Source of the DNA: Megamerina dolium
Lineage: Eukaryota; Arthropoda; Insecta; Diptera; Megamerinidae
Direction: 5' to 3'
Length of the DNA: 64,000 bases
Assembly (NCBI GenBank): GCA_963854835.1
Contig: OY978526.1
Coordinates: 90,489,846-90,553,845, forward strand
Both the position numbers and the translations under genes were made by a program. Below the pieces are notes generated by a model. The model saw nothing but the letters and a program-made list of their open reading frames with translations. It was not told the origin of the DNA and did no database searches. This document shows, one piece after another, positions 12,535-23,377 of the stretch. The number at the start of each line of letters is the position of its first letter. The first letter of the stretch is position 1.

Positions 12535-13338
12535 TTGGGTGTGTGTGAATTAGTAACCGGGCTTTTTGAGTACTAAAAAAATCATTTATTTTTAAGAATT
12601 CTGTAAAAAACATGTCATTCAAAGGATTTTCCATCAGAAACTATAACATTTCCCCATCTTTCTGGCAATTTATGGATTCCATCCCAAAAAAACTTCGCCG
12701 GCTTGGCGGCCTAAAACGAGTTGGGGGCAATTTTTGATTCCGGTGACTGAAGTGAAGCGCATTTCATTAAAGGTGTTCTGCAAGGACCGGAACAAGTAGT
12801 AATCTCAAGGCACCAGGTCTGGGAGATAAGGCGGATGGGGTAAAACTTCCCGGAATAGCAATGTGTGGCCGTGCGTTGCCATGGTGAAAAATTACCGACT
12901 CGTGTCTGGTCGCACATTCTGGCCGTTTCTCTATCATTCGCTCTCTTAAATCGCATCAATTCGATCCGAAATGGTTCGACAAGGTCTTGGTCGAGTAATG
13001 TCGCATAATCCTCGTCTTCAAAATTTTTCAGCTCTCCAGAGTGTTCTTTGTCTTTGATATGAAAATCAGCGTTTTTGAAACGCACAAACCACTCCTTACA
13101 CTGTGTATTGGATAGAGAATTGTCGCCATAGAATTCCACAAACAAACGATGACTTTCAGCCGCACTTTTCTTTGCAAAAAAGTAAATTTTTCGCCAATTC
13201 TTAAAATTTTTCATTGTGACATTCGACAGCAAATGAATCGACATTTAAAATGACATTTCGGACAATGATGTACGACATCGCGCTCACACGTGGCGCCATG
13301 TAACGTAAAAGGCCGGTTACTACTTCACATACACCCAA
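12535..13338 (-). mobile_element. Mariner (DD34D) element, 804 bp deletion derivative with intact ends
   Basis: The left terminus TTGGGTGTGTGTGAATTAGT and the reverse complement of the right terminus TTGGGTGTATGTGAAGTAGT match at all but two positions and continue with AACCGG on both sides. The element is flanked by TA at 12533-12534 and 13339-13340. At 804 bp it is well short of a normal mariner (about 1.3 kb), because the middle of the transposase is deleted. The ends look good enough for mobilisation in trans by a matching transposase. Confidence 0.92.
12600..13250 (-). pseudogene. Mariner transposase, broken, catalytic Asp replaced
   Basis: The open N-terminal part (12711-13244) has KSAAESHRLFVEFYGDNSLS and CKEWFVRFKNADFHIKDKEH followed by FEDEDYATLLDQD, the two-helix-turn-helix region of mariner transposases. 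After the deletion comes FHHGNARPH, where the usual catalytic Asp of H-D-N-A-R-P-H is Gly. In a shifted frame follow LPHPPYLPDLVP, a stop, and DYYLFRSLQ, the third catalytic block. The C-terminal LPERW-like block can be seen in yet another frame. The second catalytic residue is lost and there are at least two frameshifts, so it is dead. Confidence 0.85.
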
Positions 13339-13340
13339 TA

Positions 13341-15504
13341 TTACTCATAGAATGAATCACTTGTGCAATTTATCGTCTCCAATTTTCTTCCGTGATATTT
13401 TAGAGAAATTATCCGATTATTTAAGAGTAATTTTCATATGCATATGATTTTTAGAGGTATTTTTGGCTAGCTATATATTGTACAAGTACATAAACATACA
13501 TATTGTACATACATCCTGTCATACAGGGCGTATACGTGTCATTAATTAATTTAATGAAAATATGTATATAATTAGATATTATTAATTTGCCAAGCTCATA
13601 AAAAAAATTAAATGAAAAAACAAAAACACATTATAACAACAATAACTACATCAAACTTGCTCCAACAGACTTATATATCATATGTAATATATGAATGATT
13701 ATATAATCAACCAAATGTACTATGTATGAATATTTGAATCAGAAGGTTGCCAGCTAAAGAAAGAGGAGAAAATGACAAACAGTAACAACAACAACAACAA
13801 CAGCATAGGGTTATTAATTCTTCCATAATTTTTGCGTTTTCATTTTCTAATTTTAATTGGCCGTCAAACGTGATTTATATACAAAACAACAACAACAACC
13901 ACAGCACTGTTAACAATTAAATTATTTAAATGATAAAAAATAAAAAATAAAAAATATAAAATAGATATAGTAAGTAAATGAAGTAGAAAAGAAAAAAAAA
14001 AGTTGGTAGCAAAAAAAAAATAAAAACAAAAACACAAACTGGATGACCAGTTACCAAATATCCATAGCATACATATACACATATATGTTTGTATGTAAGC
14101 TTATACTCGAAATGATAGAGGGCAAAATTGGAAAGAAACACATAAACAATAACAAAAACCACAATAAAATATTTATGCAATTCAGAAAAAAAAAATAAAC
14201 ATCAAATTAATGAAAAACAAAAAATTTGCAAGCATTTTTTTTTACGTCTTTTTCAATTTTTTTATTTTTCTTTTTACTTTTTTTTTCTATTACGTATAGA
14301 TATATGAGCTTGAGTTTGACTCAAATTAAAATGACAAATAATGTTGAAAAAAAAAGTTACATACTCGTACATGTACATATATATGTACATATGTACATAT
14401 ATATGTACAAATGAAGAAATTACTTATTGACGCAACTCATATATTTTGTTTCTATGATAAGTTCCATCTTACCTAGTGTGCACATACATGTAAGCTACGT
14501 ACCACTTCATTATCACTACGGTATAAATTAAAGTATATATATAATCTTGAAATCGGAATTAAATTCCCAAGATATGGTACAGCCAGGTTCACTATTTAAT
14601 ATAGCTTCCATACAAATCCTTCGAATTGTTTTAAAATTTGCACAGTCATAATGTACTTAGTCTTCCTTCTATGTGAACTATGAGGACTATGTTTGGTACG
14701 CAGATTAATATTGTATGGACAAATATTTTCCCAAGAAATGTCCAAGTAAAATCTACTATTTAATGTAACTCTCATAACACGTCATGGATTGAAAAAAAAT
14801 TTTAATCCACCATAACGTATTTAGATTTCATTTTAGAATCCCCATATTTACCATGTAAACTAATATTAAGGTATTGATGATTCTTAAAAGAAATGTGTTA
14901 TTAGGAGGATTACTGTGTTTGGTAAGTATATTAATATATTAAAATTTCAAAAGAAACGAGCGAGCCACCTTCACTATTTAATGTAGCTCCCATACAATGT
15001 TATTGCAACCATTAGATCAATGATGTCGCTAAATACTCTTTAAAAATAAGTGTGAACCAACCATATTTGGAAAGTGAATAAATATTTTAGTGATTGAAAG
15101 TTTATAAAAAATAAAAAATGGGCGTATCACGCTCTCTATTTTACACATAGTTACTAGCTAAATATTATTGCCAGCTAAATTGTATCAATTGTTCAATATT
15201 ATTTTAAATGCTTTAGATTATATAATAAAATTCAATTACTTCGCAATATATTTTCCACGCAAACTCTATAAGTGTAATTTTTTTTCTTAAATATTATGAA
15301 TTTATTGAATCTTTCTACTATTTCGAGAAACTCAAAATAAGTATTCAAATCTTACAAACTAGCTTAAAATTATATGATATCCCCTATGTTCCATCACAAT
15401 TTGTTGAGTCGCGAGATTCAGCAATTACACAGCGTATTCAATGTGTCATTTCTTTTGAGTCGTCGATGACCTGTGCTCAGCAACAATTGCCTAGCAAGAG
15501 AATT
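13341..15504. other. AT-rich spacer with a diverged interspersed repeat
   Basis: No gene was recognised. Three copies of a degenerate motif close to ACTATTTAATGTAGCTCC followed by CATACAA lie at about 14590-14614, 14754-14777 and 14972-14997. The same motif appears reverse-complemented near 45.9-46.4 kb. An AAC run lies near 13781-13803. Confidence 0.6.
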
Positions 15505-16625
15505 CGGATTGTTATTTAATCATTTTTGAATGTAGCTTCTGCAGGACTTTGCAACTTCCTCAGAAATTGTGGGTGCATGCAAATATCGATGGATGTTCTA
15601 CGTTCCTCATATACCAAGGTGCGTTTACAATAATTCGCAGGCACTTGGATTGTATTCGCAGCAATTATTCGATATTTGATGGACATGCGGTGTCCCATAA
15701 CTGAATACCATAAGTCCAAATTGGCTTCAGGATTGCTTTATATAATAGTACATTGTATTCGAGATTCAACTTTGAGCTTTTGTGTAACAGCCACCATAAC
15801 TGATTAATTTTAAGCTTAATCTGAGTTTTCTCTGCCGCTATGTGATTTTTCCAGGCCAGCCTTCTGTCGAGGTGAATTCTCAAGTACTTTGTTGAGGAAC
15901 ATTGTGGAACTGTTTGGCCATTTATTTTAAGTGGGGGACATGAATCTAGCCTTAGTATGAAGGTTGTATGCCTGCTCTTTGATTCATTGACTTTTATGCG
16001 ACATTTTGCTAAACAAATTTCGAGAGAATCGACATGAGTCTGCAGGAGTTTAGTAGCACAATATTGCCGTATCATCTGCAAAGGTCGATATAAATATATA
16101 GTTATTGTTGGGCATATCTGAAATGCACAAGAGATACAGTAAGGGGCCCAAAACGTTTCCTTGCGGAACGCCAATGTGAATATCTAATGGATTTATTGTA
16201 TAATCCTTGTGATGTGCGAGAAATATTCTTTTCGTAAGGTAGTTACTAAGCAATGAGGAGACATTTGTAGGCAGTAATAATTTGAGTTTGTAAATAAGGC
16301 CATCGTGCCATACTTTATCGAAAGTTTGATTAATATCAAGAAAGACAGCTGAGCAATACTTTTTTTCTTCAGAAGTGTTCCTTATCAGAGTTACAATACG
16401 ATGAATTTGCTCTATTGTGCCATGCTGTTTTCTAAATCCAAACTGATGTTGGGGAATCAGTTGGTTGTTATTGATAAATGGAGTTATATTCATGGCAAGT
16501 AGCTTTTCGAATACTTTAGTGAGTAGAGGCAGGAGGCTGATAGGTCTGTACGATGCAACTTTTGTAGAGTCTTTTCCTGGTTTTGCTATTATAATAATTT
16601 TTAAAGTTTTCCAGCATATATGTGT
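15505..16625 (-). mobile_element. Jockey-clade LINE, reverse transcriptase fragment
   Basis: On the minus strand one frame is open from about 16620 to 16050. It carries KPGKDSTKVASYRPISLLPL, then NQLIPQHQFGFRKQHGTIEQ, then FLDINQTFDKVWHDG (motif A region), GVPQGNVLGP (motif B) and FADDTAI (motif C, the catalytic FADD). A second frame, 16174-15665, continues with RIKVNESKS, then KYLRIHLDRRLAWKNHI, then LLYKAILKPIWTYGIQLWDT, which is highly characteristic of Jockey-type elements. A third frame, about 15520-15680, continues beyond it. At least two frameshifts separate these, and the endonuclease part is missing. This is a 5'-truncated, decayed copy whose encoded enzyme would have primed cDNA synthesis at the target site. 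Confidence 0.9.
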
Positions 16626-16819
16626 AAATTATTGGTAAATTATTTGGATGCGATCCTGATTCGAATAAATATTTATTTTCGTAAATTTTCAATATTTGTC
16701 TACTTACTTCATCTCATTATTTACAATACTGCTTTCTGAACTACAATTTTCTGATAGGCTATTTTTACAGGGACCACTAAAACAAATCACTACTTATGCT
16801 ATAATCCATTTTTAGCGTG

Positions 16820-17415
16820 GTGTCGATACTATAGGTTCCAAGTCACGTGGGAATTACAGGAAACGAAAAGGCAGATGAACTCCCTAGCCTCGGGAGCAGC
16901 AACCCTGTTTGTAAAACCGGAACCATTCGACGGATTGGGAAAGGGCAATTTCTTCAAAATCTTTAGGGAAGCAGAAGATATGCAAAGGAAGCAATATTGG
17001 GACAATCTACCGGCGTTACTACAATCAAAAGTCACTCTTAGGAACATACATTTATCCTAAATAGATTTAAGGATTGTATGAAGCTAAACAAGAATAACTT
17101 AAGAATCATTACAGGAATTCCGACAGGACATTGTAGGCTGAACTATCATCAGCTGACAAAACTGGGTATTTACTCTAATGAAATTTGTAGGTTTTGCTGG
17201 AAGGTGGATGAAACCTCGAATCTCGCACTAATGCAAAAACGAAAGAACACCTAGATGAACATCTACTAACTGATGGGGCAATCAGACTCTGGAATATAGG
17301 CGCAATACTACATTTCATTTCAGGATGTTGGACTCAAAGAAATACTTTGAAATAAAATGAAGGGGGCGCGATAGATCTTATAGGCCGAGGTGCTACATCC
17401 CCATGAACAATAATA
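16820..17415 (+). mobile_element. Different LINE: RNase H and C-terminal knuckle, ending in an AAT tail
   Basis: The plus strand encodes VPSHVGITGNEKADEL in one frame (the RNase H VPGH.GI.GNE.ADELA motif), then after an indel GAATLFVKPEPFDGLGKGN in the frame 16875-17060. After that come CMKLNKNNLRIITG, PTGHCRLNYHQLTKLGIYS, and CRFCWKVDETS, the usual Cys-x2-Cys C-terminal knuckle. The 3' region ends with a short UTR and an AATAATAATA tail at about 17408-17420. Frameshifts make it non-functional. It lies about 200 bp from, and in opposite orientation to, the Jockey fragment at 15505-16625. The presence of RNase H argues for a separate LOA/R1/I-like family rather than one element. Confidence 0.82.
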
Positions 17416-18057
17416 ATAATATATCTCGACTTGTATTAAAGTACTGAGAGATATGTTTGAAACATCAACAAAGTCAATCTCGGATTGAGCTAAGATCAAA
17501 GTAAATTCTTAGAGAATTTGAGATAACAAAATGTTCAAGAATTTGTTATTTGCTTTTCATTAGTAAAATATCAATTCAATTATGTTGATATTTAGACGTT
17601 TCTTTATGGTTCCAGTACAGGTTTCTTTTGTATTATTATAGACTAATTCAATAATAACACAATCTTCAAGCTAATTTTACCTGAATTTGAATTATTCCAA
17701 CAGACACATATGATATATGTATCGACATTTTGATTACTTACAATACAAATTTTCTATTTTTTCACTTTTTTTTACTCTCATTTATTGTTGTTTTTTTTTT
17801 TTTGTTTCACCCAAATAAATTTTTTGATTTCTATTAAAATTAGTAATGCAATTAAAAATTCGATAAATGTAATGCCAATGGAACGTATATAGTAAAAATT
17901 CAAATTCATACATAGGTGGTAGTAATAATAATAATAATAATAATAATAAGTAAAAACAAAAAGTTAGCAATCAGCAAATGTCCAGCACAGCACCAAAGAA
18001 ATACCATCGCAATACCATAACTAATGAATACGTATGTATATAGTCAACATGTATCAG

Positions 18058-18063
18058 TGTGTA

Positions 18064-18094
<31 letters not shown>

Positions 18095-18160
18095 AAGGTG
18101 CGTGATTGTGTAAATCTACAATAACAATAATAATAATAACAACAACAACAACAACAACAT
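18058..18160. repeat. (GT)n and (AAT/AAC)n microsatellites
   Basis: A GT run of about 14 units and, 35 bp further on, a compound AAT/AAC run. Confidence 0.9.
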
Positions 18161-18506
18161 CTACAATAGTAATAAAGTGCCTCAAGCAACTGTAATTTAA
18201 ACAACCTAAAGTGAAAGTTCTAATACGAGTACTAAAAGCAGCAACAGCAACAGCAACAATACTATATATTTTATATTTTATACACTTATAGTGTAAAATA
18301 AACTAAAGAAGTGACAACAAAAGAAAAAAGAAAAAGACGAGGGGGAAGAAGAAATAAAATATGTGAAGAAGAAGAAGAAGAAGTAAAATGAAAAAGAAAG
18401 TTGAGTTAAAAAGCAAACAAAATGAAAGATATAGTTTTTTTTTGTCTTTTACTTGTTATAGTCGTTGCTTGTATGTATATACGCATGCAATTCTTGTTAT
18501 ATGTAG

Positions 18507-18508
<2 letters not shown>

Positions 18509-18537
<29 letters not shown>

Positions 18538-18539
18538 TG
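18509..18539. repeat. (TGC)n microsatellite
   Basis: About eight perfect TGC units preceded by TTG units. Confidence 0.9.
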
Positions 18540-18724
18540 GTGGTGTGCTTGATTATACCCAGAGCAGATAGTCTAGTGCGTATAATTGTGGAAAAGGTGC
18601 TTATCCTTTTTTTATGGCACCATAAATTGCCTGCAACAAAGTCACTGAAATGACTTGGGGACGCCAAATGTGAGCAGTCATTTCTTCATTTGCTGAATTC
18701 GAAAGTGAATCACGTCGAACGGAT

Positions 18725-18905
18725 CATCTTACGGTGAACGAGGGTTAGACAAAGTGTCGCGGCATCTTGAACAACATGTTGATAAGAACGCTTTATATCT
18801 TGGAGCCCCACATTAGCACCAGGAATGATATCAGCATAGGGATATTGTGCTATTTGGATTACGGAAGCAATCGAGAAGACGAACCCACGCTCGAAGAATA
18901 AAAAG
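18725..18905 (+). mobile_element. Short RTE-like LINE fragment
   Basis: CTTACGGTGAACGAGGGTTA and the following bases up to about 18850 align by eye with 40751-40905 of the larger LINE fragment (LTVNEGKTK then the YLGTSIN region). A small deletion and many substitutions are visible. An antisense frame in the same place is a shadow. It lies immediately 5' of a SINE copy. Confidence 0.7.
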
Positions 18906-18934
18906 TACACTTTAAGGAGTTTGTATAATATGCC

Positions 18935-19275
18935 TGTGCCGTAGCTCAGTGGCTCAGTAGGTTGTGGGTTCAATCCCTGGCAGCAAGCGCACCTTTAGTA
19001 TCAATTCGACCGGTACCCATTTGTCGGCAAGCAATTGTCAATTCTTCCGGCAGTAACAATTTGCCATGAAAAAGCTTCTAAAAGAGCTTTGTGACTCAAA
19101 GCTCAGAAAAAGTGATGCCAGAGTGAGTTCTGCGGTTCGGAATCGTTTAATATAGGGGACCTACTTGTAATACTGTTCTTAATACACTCAAAAATTCAAG
19201 ACGCACAACAGTACTGGAAGACAATCTTGGCCAAAAGACCTTGTGGAGCCTATAAGTACTATTGTGATTGTGATT
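18935..19275 (+). mobile_element. tRNA-derived SINE, diverged near-full-length copy
   Basis: The 5' end carries a polymerase III A box (GTAGCTCAGTGG, 18941-18952) and a B box (GGTTCAATCCC, 18967-18977) that lie closer together than usual because about 15 bp is missing. The body shares CGGCAAGCAATTG, AATTCTTCCGGCAGTAAC, CATGAAAAAGCTTCTAAAAG and CTCAGAAAAAGTGATG with the copy at 41313-41685. The end has an irregular ATTGTG-type tail near 19258-19275. SINEs are transcribed by Pol III and moved by a partner LINE; this copy is old. Confidence 0.85.
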
Positions 19276-21410
19276 CTTCAAATGATTATGTTTAGAAACT
19301 CATTTGGTGTTGTGGTGGTTTTTATCATTAGTGATAGTAAATACAAAGTACAAATAAATGCATATACATAAATATTAGATGCTGAATACACAGTTTTATA
19401 TATGTATTGTATTTATTTTCTTTATGTTCCTACTCTTTTTCGTTAAAAAAAAATTTGTTTTTTTTTTTGCAGCTCATATTAATTTTATTAAAGTGAAAGT
19501 TGTGCTGCTGCTGCTGCTGGCGAATACCAACGTTGCGTTGTGTTGATAAGAATTTTAATTCCGCTTCATTTTTGAGCTTATGCTTTTTACCTCTTCATTT
19601 TATGTTTTTCTTTTTTTTGCTTATACATGTACCTATACATATGTACATATATGTACGTTTATTTGTTGGCACTTTTGGTATTTCATTGCTGTTGTTGTTA
19701 TATAGCTTTAATGAGAATTGTTGCTGGTTTTTTTGTGGGATTTTTGGTAGAAAATAAAAGTGAAGTTATTATATTTATTGTTGTTGTTGTTGTTGTTGTT
19801 TACTTTTTGTTTTTCATTGCCCCTTCGGACATGCATTTTTTTATTTCTTTTACATTGAATCACAATTCGCACTGATTGTAGATATCTGGTGATATCTTCT
19901 TTTTTAATGTTGGTGATGGTAAGGTAATGGTGTGGTGAGGGCAGAATAAGTGAACAAATTTTATAGTTGTGCTGCTATTTTTGGTTCGCTTAATTTGCAG
20001 AATTTGAGTTAATGTACTTCTACAAAATTTTGCATATTACAAATGGGTATGATCGATAAACTCTCAACAAGAAACTAATTTTGAAATTTTGTGAAATTTT
20101 AACAAATCACAAAAATTTTTTTTGAAAAATTGCATATAAGATAAAAATATTGGGTATGCACCTATCGTACACTGTTTTTATGGGTTTTGTATATTTTATG
20201 TGTTTGTATGCTTCATCTTCAAGAAGCCACAATAATTTTAAATTTTTTTTATAAAAATTAGCATTTCTTTACGTCTTTCTCAGATACTATGTTATGTATG
20301 TAAGTTTGTAATATGTTAGACTATTGCTTTTTCAGTTTTTTATTTTATTTCTTTTGATTTGCTTATTTATTGTTTCTTCGTTTCTTTATACAAAAAAAAA
20401 AAAAAATACCTTGATGTGAAATTCATTAATTTTATTGTGCTTATATAAACTCACCAAGGCAACAACAATAAATTGGGAACATTTGTAATTTGATTTACTT
20501 ATTCATTCGCATTTTACTCTTTCACATTATGTATGTATGTGCGTGTATGTATGTATTTTTGTTAAAACTATTTTTTCTACTATTTCTTTTATGCGTATAT
20601 GCTATGTTTTGAGATGTCTCAGCTTTAGCGCTTGAAGAGTATATTTCAGAGTTATTACTTTCACATTTTGTTTTTAATAATTTTTTTTTTTGTCTCAATA
20701 TTTAAATGCATTTTTCTATTAGTACAAGGCTGCCTAATACTTATAGAAAAATTATTTGATTCCCTGCAATGGTCTCAATAGAATGAATTCATATAATTTC
20801 GTAATATTTTTACAATTCACAATAAATACAAACATTTGACATTTGACAATATTGCTATGATAACATCCCTGTCTTTCAGAAGTTATTTCCTATATTTAAA
20901 AATCTATTCTTTCGAAGATTCCATTCATTATTGGTAATGAATGGAAAATTGAAAATAAATTCTACTTTTAAATGAATGTTATATTCAATGAATTCCATTT
21001 ATACGGAAAAAATTGAATCTCAGTGAAGAAGTAAATGCACACGAATCCCACAATGAAAAAAAAAAAAGATGATTCCTTTATAAAGTTAGTTGGTCAGGGT
21101 CACGCAAACAATTTATTGAAACTCATCAAAAAAAAAAAAAAAGACATCCACGAAAAGCACAATATTTTTGTTCAATGTTTAAGCAAAGTAGAGTTTGCAT
21201 CTAAAATGCACTTTCCTCTAAATTCTTGTATGTATTTTTATTAAAATCTCAATTTAAATTAAGACAGCGTTTTATTTATTTCAAACTACGTTTCTACTAA
21301 AATAGAGCAAAAACAGACCACTTGAATCACGAAAAAAATCAGTAAAGAATTTTTAAAATCATTTAAAAAGACAACCCTGTGTAAAGTAATACAAAAACAG
21401 CTGATATTAT
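19276..21410. other. AT-rich spacer, no gene seen
   Basis: Low-complexity sequence with (TGC)n at about 19500-19520, (TTG)n near 19776-19800 and a poly-A run near 20391. A small perfect inverted repeat with 12-bp arms lies at 20919-20946. No domain-bearing frame was found. Confidence 0.6.
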
Positions 21411-21416
21411 ATATTT

Positions 21417-22292
21417 ATGGAATTTTCAATCTTTAATCTAGTCTTAAATTTTGTTATGAATGACATAGACCCTGGTACGATTATATTCACGAAAAGCGTT
21501 CAGATATGTGGCTATGCCGACGACCTTATTATTATCACAAGAAACATGCGTGTACTTGTCGACACAGCGTTAAAACTCATAAATAAAGCACGAGAAGTTG
21601 GTTTGAGAGTTAACATCGAAAAGACGATATACATGGTCGCAGGTCGCACAACCCGGCTCGCAATAGCAATCTGGTAATAGGGCCACACACAAATTTCAAA
21701 AAGTTGAAACCTTCAAATACCTGGGAATAAACCTCAGCAGCACAGTAGACCCTTTCATCTGCACAAATGATCGAGTGCAAGCTGCTAACAGAAGTTATTT
21801 TGCTCATCTTAAACGTCTGAAAAATAAATTGTTGCCATGGACGTGTAAACTACAAATCTATAAGACTCTCATAAGGCCAATAGCAACATATGGATGCGAA
21901 GCATGAGTGCTGACATCTTGTGCTTCGAGTGTAAGATTCTGAGGAGAATATTTGGTCTAGTTAGAGAAGCGTATGGTTCTTATAGTAAAAGATATAACAA
22001 CGAAATTGAACAACTGATGGGAGTCCAAAATATCGTGCGCTTTGTTAAAGCACACACAGCGCCTACGATGATTTGTACATTTACTCAGAATGGACGATTG
22101 CAAAATCACGAAGATGATCTATAACTCTAGAGTTTTGGGCAGCAGAAAGCGCGGTAGACCACCAAGGAGATGGAAAGAAGATGTTGAAGAAGACTTGCTC
22201 ATTATGAATGTTAGAAGAAGCGAAGCAAGTAACCGTGACGTATGGAGTGCGATTATAAAGGAAGCATTGGCTCATCCCGAGCTGTAATCGCT

Positions 22293-22330
<38 letters not shown>
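21417..22330 (+). mobile_element. RTE-like LINE, 3' half of reverse transcriptase ending in an ATG/GAT tail
   Basis: The frame at 21417-21677 carries the catalytic motif CGYADDLIII and VGLRVNIEKTIYMVAGRTTR. After a frameshift comes FKYLGINLSSTVDPF, then RVQAANRSYFAHLKRL, then LQIYKTLIRPIATYGCEAW. Then come LRRIFGLVREAYG and YNNEIEQLM, and finally GRPPRRWKEDVEEDL with DVWSAIIKEALAHPEL and a stop at 22287 (frame 22090-22287). This domain order, with an RGRP..RW.(D/E).(V/I)EE.L C-terminus and a very short 3' UTR ending in a microsatellite (ATG units, about 22290-22330), is what RTE-type elements show. It is 5'-truncated and has at least three frame breaks, but the C-terminus is clean. Confidence 0.88.
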
Positions 22331-22331
<1 letters not shown>

Positions 22332-23374
22332 GAACTTTCAATTGGTTCACCTTTGATATTAAGTACCTGATTTTTCTTGAATATTCCTATGTAGTGTATG
22401 AGGAATAACTTAAGAAAACGTAATAAACTAATTTTCTTGCGATTATATTTTTTTTTTTTGCAATTTTTCTATTCTCCAGACTGAAATTTATTAGATTGTA
22501 CGCTGAAAATCTCAAAATCAAATATGGATTAGAACAAAAAATTGTAGGGTAAAGTGTCTGAGGATGCAAGCAGAGAAGCTTATCATCTTAGGAGCAGACT
22601 GTATAAGACAGCCTTATATAAAACCTTGAGATCTTAATGGAATCGCTAAAATTTCATAATCTAACCTAACTACACTGAAAGAGTGTGCGAAAAGCATAAA
22701 TGTACAAAAAAAAAAATAAATAAAAAGTAAGAAAAATTATTCAATTGAAGTTAAACGTTAAACGATAAACGATCAATTTTCGCATGAATGCACACACGCA
22801 TATGCATATTCATATAAAATATTAAAATGTATGTTCGTACGTGTGTGTGTGTGTGATTTATTTACATATATTATTATAATATTTATTGCAAATTTGTTTC
22901 TATTGCTTATTTTTTTTTTTTTGCTTTTAATTATTTTCGACCATTTGCCAATTCAAAAAAAAAAAAAAAAATTAACAAAATATATACCACATTTCATAAT
23001 CTTCAAACAAGTTCATTGAAAGAAATTTCATATACTCACAACAGCAATGGGTAAAACAAATTTATAGAAAGAAAAAGCAAAAAAAAGGAAACAACATTAC
23101 TAGCCGAAGTCACATCTAATTGTGCAACAATGTGTTTTTTAACTATTTTCGGTGATGTTGTCGTTGTTGTTTTCTTTTTTTTTTTTTCATTTTGAGTTAT
23201 TATTACATAGTATCGTATGTATATTGTTGTACTGTTGTGTACCATTGTTGATGAATCACTTTGGTTAATTAAAGTGTGGCGGTAATTTGCTATTGTTGTT
23301 TGTGTTGTTGTCTGCATGCAATGTACGAATCAGGTGATCAATAACTATGTATGCCGATGGTATGTCATATACAT
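22331..23374. other. AT-rich spacer, no gene seen
   Basis: The stretch holds poly-T and poly-A runs, a GT run near 22842-22852 and some TTG units. The frame at 23036-23317 (minus) encodes Thr/Asn/Lys-rich low-complexity sequence. Confidence 0.6.
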
Positions 23375-23377
23375 ATA

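Larger units (their letters stand above)
17421..18720. other. Microsatellite-rich spacer, no gene seen
   Basis: The stretch contains (AAT)n at about 17922-17949, (GT)n at 18058-18086, AAT/AAC at 18120-18160, a GAA run near 18366-18384 and (TGC)n at 18509-18539. No protein-like frame is present. Confidence 0.65.

Noticed and set aside
16875..17060. A stand-alone 61-codon gene
   Set aside because: It is one frame of the RNase H region of a LINE; adjoining frames continue the same domain.
18938..18980. A tRNA gene
   Set aside because: A and B boxes are present, but the sequence does not give a complete cloverleaf by eye and continues into a repeated SINE body.
22290..22330. A CRISPR-like or regulatory array of ATG repeats
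   Set aside because: It is the microsatellite tail of the RTE-like LINE, a common 3' end for such elements.
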